Source: Desulfocapsa sp.
GTDB lineage: Bacteria; Desulfobacterota; Desulfobulbia; Desulfobulbales; Desulfocapsaceae
Assembly: GCA_020717935.1 (NCBI GenBank)
Contig: DYDK01000063.1
Location: 1 to 8,783 of the forward strand
Direction: 5' to 3'
DNA: 8,783 nt
Below, piece after piece: positions 6,350 through 8,783 of the stretch. The notes beneath the pieces are model-generated. The model was given only the letters and a program-made list of their open reading frames with translations. It had not been told where the DNA came from and made no database searches. Each line of letters begins with the position of its first letter. The stretch's first letter is position 1. Position numbers and translations under genes: made by a program.

Positions 6350-8783
6350 TTTTCCACCACCACCTTGTTATTGGGAGCTTCGCCAAAGACATCCGGGGCA
6401 TACATGGCTTCCACCCGTGTGGGCGGCAGGTTGAATTCACCCGCATTATTGATCCGCACCGTATAATCAATCTGAAAATGACCCTTGGGCACCATCTCAT
6501 AGTAAGCCCGGAAAAAGCCGAAGTTGCGCTCAACAAAAGTTGGCCACAAACGGCGTGAGCGTTTATCCTCATCGAACGAAGCAATCCGGGAATCACGACC
6601 GTCACCATCCCCTAATATTTTAGCCCCGGCTGGAACAGGGTCAGACAACACCACCCACGACATATCCTGATTGGCCTCGACACTGACAGTGACGCGCCAG
6701 AGATCGCCTTGGCTTATCTTGCCCACAATCTTCTCCTGAATGGGCGTAACTGTACGACTGACCCGATAGCCCGAGACACTGGGGCTTGTGACTGGCACTG
6801 CCGCCAGCACCTGCACCGTAGCCCAGGGCTGGCCTTGACCTTCGTGGTCAAGGGCGAGGGCGCCTTCGCCACCTGTCGGCCACGGCAGAGTGAGGGAGGC
6901 AGGGAGTGCAGGGTTTCCGCTTGTCTGCTGCTCATCCGCGCTCCATTTCAATTCAGCGACCGACGAGCCCAGGCTGGCCCTGGTCGATCCAGTCACGGGT
7001 AAGGATTCAAACTTGCGGCCAAATATATCCAGTACCACACGGGCCCAGGCATTGGCGGTGGTGGTGAACCAGTGCCCTCGCACCTGCCGCTCAATGGCCC
7101 CGCGCATCAGATGTGGCATGTCGTCCTGCCACTCGGGTTCGTCGAGCATGGCCTCGATGAGGCGGAAGGCATTAGAGTCGCCGCTCACCATCATCCACCA
7201 CCAGTAATCAGAACGCTCGGAAGTAAAACTCAGTCGTCCGCTGATATACGAAAGACGATTCCGCAACTCCTGCCTGGCTGCCGTCAGTTTTTCCTGCCCT
7301 TGCGGCATTTTCGGCAGTCGTTTGACCACCAGAAACCAGTCGATCAGGGATGAGGTAGCAAGGCGAAGGGGTTCCACCTTGAGGGCAGCGGCAATTTTAG
7401 TCGGGTCTTGGCCCTGGCGGGTTAAGGCTTCGAGAATGACGAGTTTGCGAGCAAGGAGATCATCTACAGGAGACCAGTATTTTGGCTTGATACGCCCCTC
7501 AGCAAAGGCCGTCAGCCCTTGAACCATACGATCTTTGATGTCCTCTGGTAGAAGAAAACCGGAAAGAGACGACATGTCGAGCAGATAAGCTGTCAGGACG
7601 ACATCTCCTTCACCCTGGCCTGGGAAATATCGCGCCAGACCGTTAGCGTCCATAGAGACCGGCAAATCAGCAAGAACCGCCTGCCATCGTTTTTCGTCAT
7701 GAAGCCCCACAGCAATAGAGGTTTTTTGTTCTAAACAGGAGAAAGGATATTCGGCAAAAAAACGATTGAGTCCCGGTGGCGGGGTCGAGAGCTTCGCTGA
7801 GAGACCAATTTCCAGCCCACCTTTGCGGGGCGGTCCTCCGGCTGGCAGAACGACAGGAATTTCAGAGTGGCCTTCGACACGCATGAATGAGGCCTGCCGC
7901 ACCGTAACAGGCACAGCCGGATCAACTTTTTGCGTTATTTTGAGATGATCGCTGGCCCCGTTGCCACCCTTTTCCCGAGCCGCAAACTCCCACTCCATTT
8001 GGGATGTGTCCTCGGAGGCCGTGGCATTCCACGAGATTTCAGCCGCTCCTTCCGGCGGCAGTTGCACCTGCTTTTCTTCCATAGATTCGCCAGCGGCCTT
8101 GGCGGTCACGGTCACGCTCATCTCCCTGGTCGTACTGTTGCGCAGGGTAAGCAGGGCTTGAAAACGGTCATTTTCGCGAACCAGAGGCGGCAGACCCGAG
8201 ACCAGCTGTAAATCCTGCCGGGTACGCACCGAGGTGAAACCGGTGCCGAACAGATCAGCGCCAGACGACGCAACACCCACCAGCTTGAACTCGCTGAGAG
8301 AGTCATTCATGGGCACCTTGAGGGTGGCGATGCCGTTGGCATCGAGGATCACGCTTGAATTCCAGGTCAGCAGGGTGTCAAAAAGCTCCCGGGTTGGAGC
8401 CTTTCCGCCCCCACCGCCTGCGGGCAGGGCCTTCTTGCTAAAGTGTCGTTTACCGATGACCTGCGACTGGGCAGTAGCGGTCTCCACCTCACAGTGCCGC
8501 TTTTGCAGCAGGGATTCCAGCAGATTCCAGCTTTCATTGGGTTTGAGTTCCAGCAAAGCCTGATCAACGGCAGCAAAGGCCAGCTCGGTTCCCGCTGGAG
8601 CCGCCCTCCCTTCGGGGGTGGTTACTGTGAGCTTTACGGTGGCTTCTTCACGAGGTTGATACTCAGCCTTATCAGCAGCGACCTCCACCTGCAACCTGAA
8701 ACCTTCCACACCCACGGCAATTTCCGTTAAACAGCGATTTTCGCATAGTTGCTCCATGTAACAGTGAGGCAATCCCAAAGCGA
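6346..8783 (-). CDS. Bacterial alpha-2-macroglobulin, C-terminal part (5' end outside the window)
   Basis: This is the last 811 or so residues of an A2M-family protein of the YfhM type, a periplasmic protease trap. The frame is still open at the window edge, so the signal peptide and early macroglobulin domains are missing; a TTG at 8776-8778 is not a real start. Numbering from that codon, residues about 28-80 are a macroglobulin strand domain (AAPAGTELAFAAVDQALLEL). A glycine-rich hinge PAGGGGGKAPTRELFDTLL follows at 119-137, then LKVPMNDSLSEFKLVGVA at 153-170. The thioester motif YPFSCLEQ has Cys348 and Gln351 (7726-7737) intact, so the protein should form a covalent protease-trapping bond. 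An alpha-helical thioester-domain region follows (about 350-590), then a C-terminal receptor-like beta domain ending at KVVVEN. It lies directly upstream of pbpC with a 4-bp overlap, the known A2M-PBP1C pairing thought to combine protease trapping with wall repair. Confidence 0.95.
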   Translation of the reverse strand, partial: ALGLPHCYMEQLCENRCLTEIAVGVEGFRLQVEVAADKAEYQPREEATVKLTVTTPEGRAAPAGTELAFAAVDQALLELKPNESWNLLESLLQKRHCEVETATAQSQVIGKRHFSKKALPAGGGGGKAPTRELFDTLLTWNSSVILDANGIATLKVPMNDSLSEFKLVGVASSGADLFGTGFTSVRTRQDLQLVSGLPPLVRENDRFQALLTLRNSTTREMSVTVTAKAAGESMEEKQVQLPPEGAAEISWNATASEDTSQMEWEFAAREKGGNGASDHLKITQKVDPAVPVTVRQASFMRVEGHSEIPVVLPAGGPPRKGGLEIGLSAKLSTPPPGLNRFFAEYPFSCLEQKTSIAVGLHDEKRWQAVLADLPVSMDANGLARYFPGQGEGDVVLTAYLLDMSSLSGFLLPEDIKDRMVQGLTAFAEGRIKPKYWSPVDDLLARKLVILEALTRQGQDPTKIAAALKVEPLRLATSSLIDWFLVVKRLPKMPQGQEKLTAARQELRNRLSYISGRLSFTSERSDYWWWMMVSGDSNAFRLIEAMLDEPEWQDDMPHLMRGAIERQVRGHWFTTTANAWARVVLDIFGRKFESLPVTGSTRASLGSSVAELKWSADEQQTSGNPALPASLTLPWPTGGEGALALDHEGQGQPWATVQVLAAVPVTSPSVSGYRVSRTVTPIQEKIVGKISQGDLWRVTVSVEANQDMSWVVLSDPVPAGAKILGDGDGRDSRIASFDEDKRSRRLWPTFVERNFGFFRAYYEMVPKGHFQIDYTVRINNAGEFNLPPTRVEAMYAPDVFGEAPNNKVVVEN

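Noticed and set aside
5993..6466. A 157-codon plus-strand frame opposite pbpC and the end of the A2M gene
   Set aside because: It is antisense to two strongly supported genes and shows no recognisable product; it arises from codon bias on the other strand.
6144..6608. A 154-codon minus-strand frame across the A2M-pbpC junction
   Set aside because: It overlaps both real genes in a different frame and resembles nothing; the TTGA junction explains the region.
8367..8783. TTG at 8776-8778 as the true start of the A2M gene
   Set aside because: The frame is open to the window edge and the protein lacks a signal peptide and the early macroglobulin domains expected of the family, so the gene simply continues outside.
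1..8783. tRNA or rRNA genes and CRISPR arrays
   Set aside because: No tRNA cloverleaf signature, rRNA core sequence or regularly spaced direct repeats were seen in the non-coding parts.

Overview
The window (8783 bp, mid-GC) reads as a Gram-negative chromosome segment. The evidence is a periplasmic-defence pair, a bacterial alpha-2-macroglobulin (A2M) next to a penicillin-binding protein 1C (PBP1C), which is typical of Proteobacteria and related phyla. The style of the genes would fit Proteobacteria or Desulfobacterota, but that placement is inference and no taxonomic marker here settles it. Every recognisable gene is on the minus strand, so transcription runs from high to low coordinates.

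Layout from right to left in the direction of transcription. (i) 8783-6346 is the C-terminal part of an A2M protein with an intact CLEQ thioester motif; its N-terminus lies outside the window. (ii) 6349-4125 is pbpC, starting at a TTG that overlaps the A2M stop in the tetranucleotide TTGA. The glycosyltransferase and transpeptidase domains are intact. A one-base frameshift near 4553-4555 moves the conserved C-terminal domain into another frame. (iii) 4124-3721 is a gap of about 400 bp with a possible decayed transposase fragment and a candidate promoter for the next gene. (iv) 3720-1432 is a SulP-type anion permease carrying STAS and cyclic-nucleotide-binding-like domains; the latter lacks the usual ligand glutamate. 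(v) 1431-1059 is a 373-bp intergenic region rich in secondary structure. It contains a 177-bp near-palindromic MITE-like element with a 5-bp target duplication, plus a second pair of overlapping, mutually exclusive inverted repeats. (vi) 1058-234 is truA, the tRNA pseudouridine synthase for positions 38-40. (vii) 233-1 has no recognised gene.

Functionally, A2M and PBP1C form one envelope unit: the A2M traps proteases that enter the periplasm, and PBP1C is thought to repair peptidoglycan. SulP and truA are unrelated to it and to each other. No convincing new biological system is visible. The items most worth checking are the MITE-like palindrome, the competing hairpins between the SulP gene and truA, the pbpC frameshift, and the altered nucleotide-binding cassette of the SulP protein.
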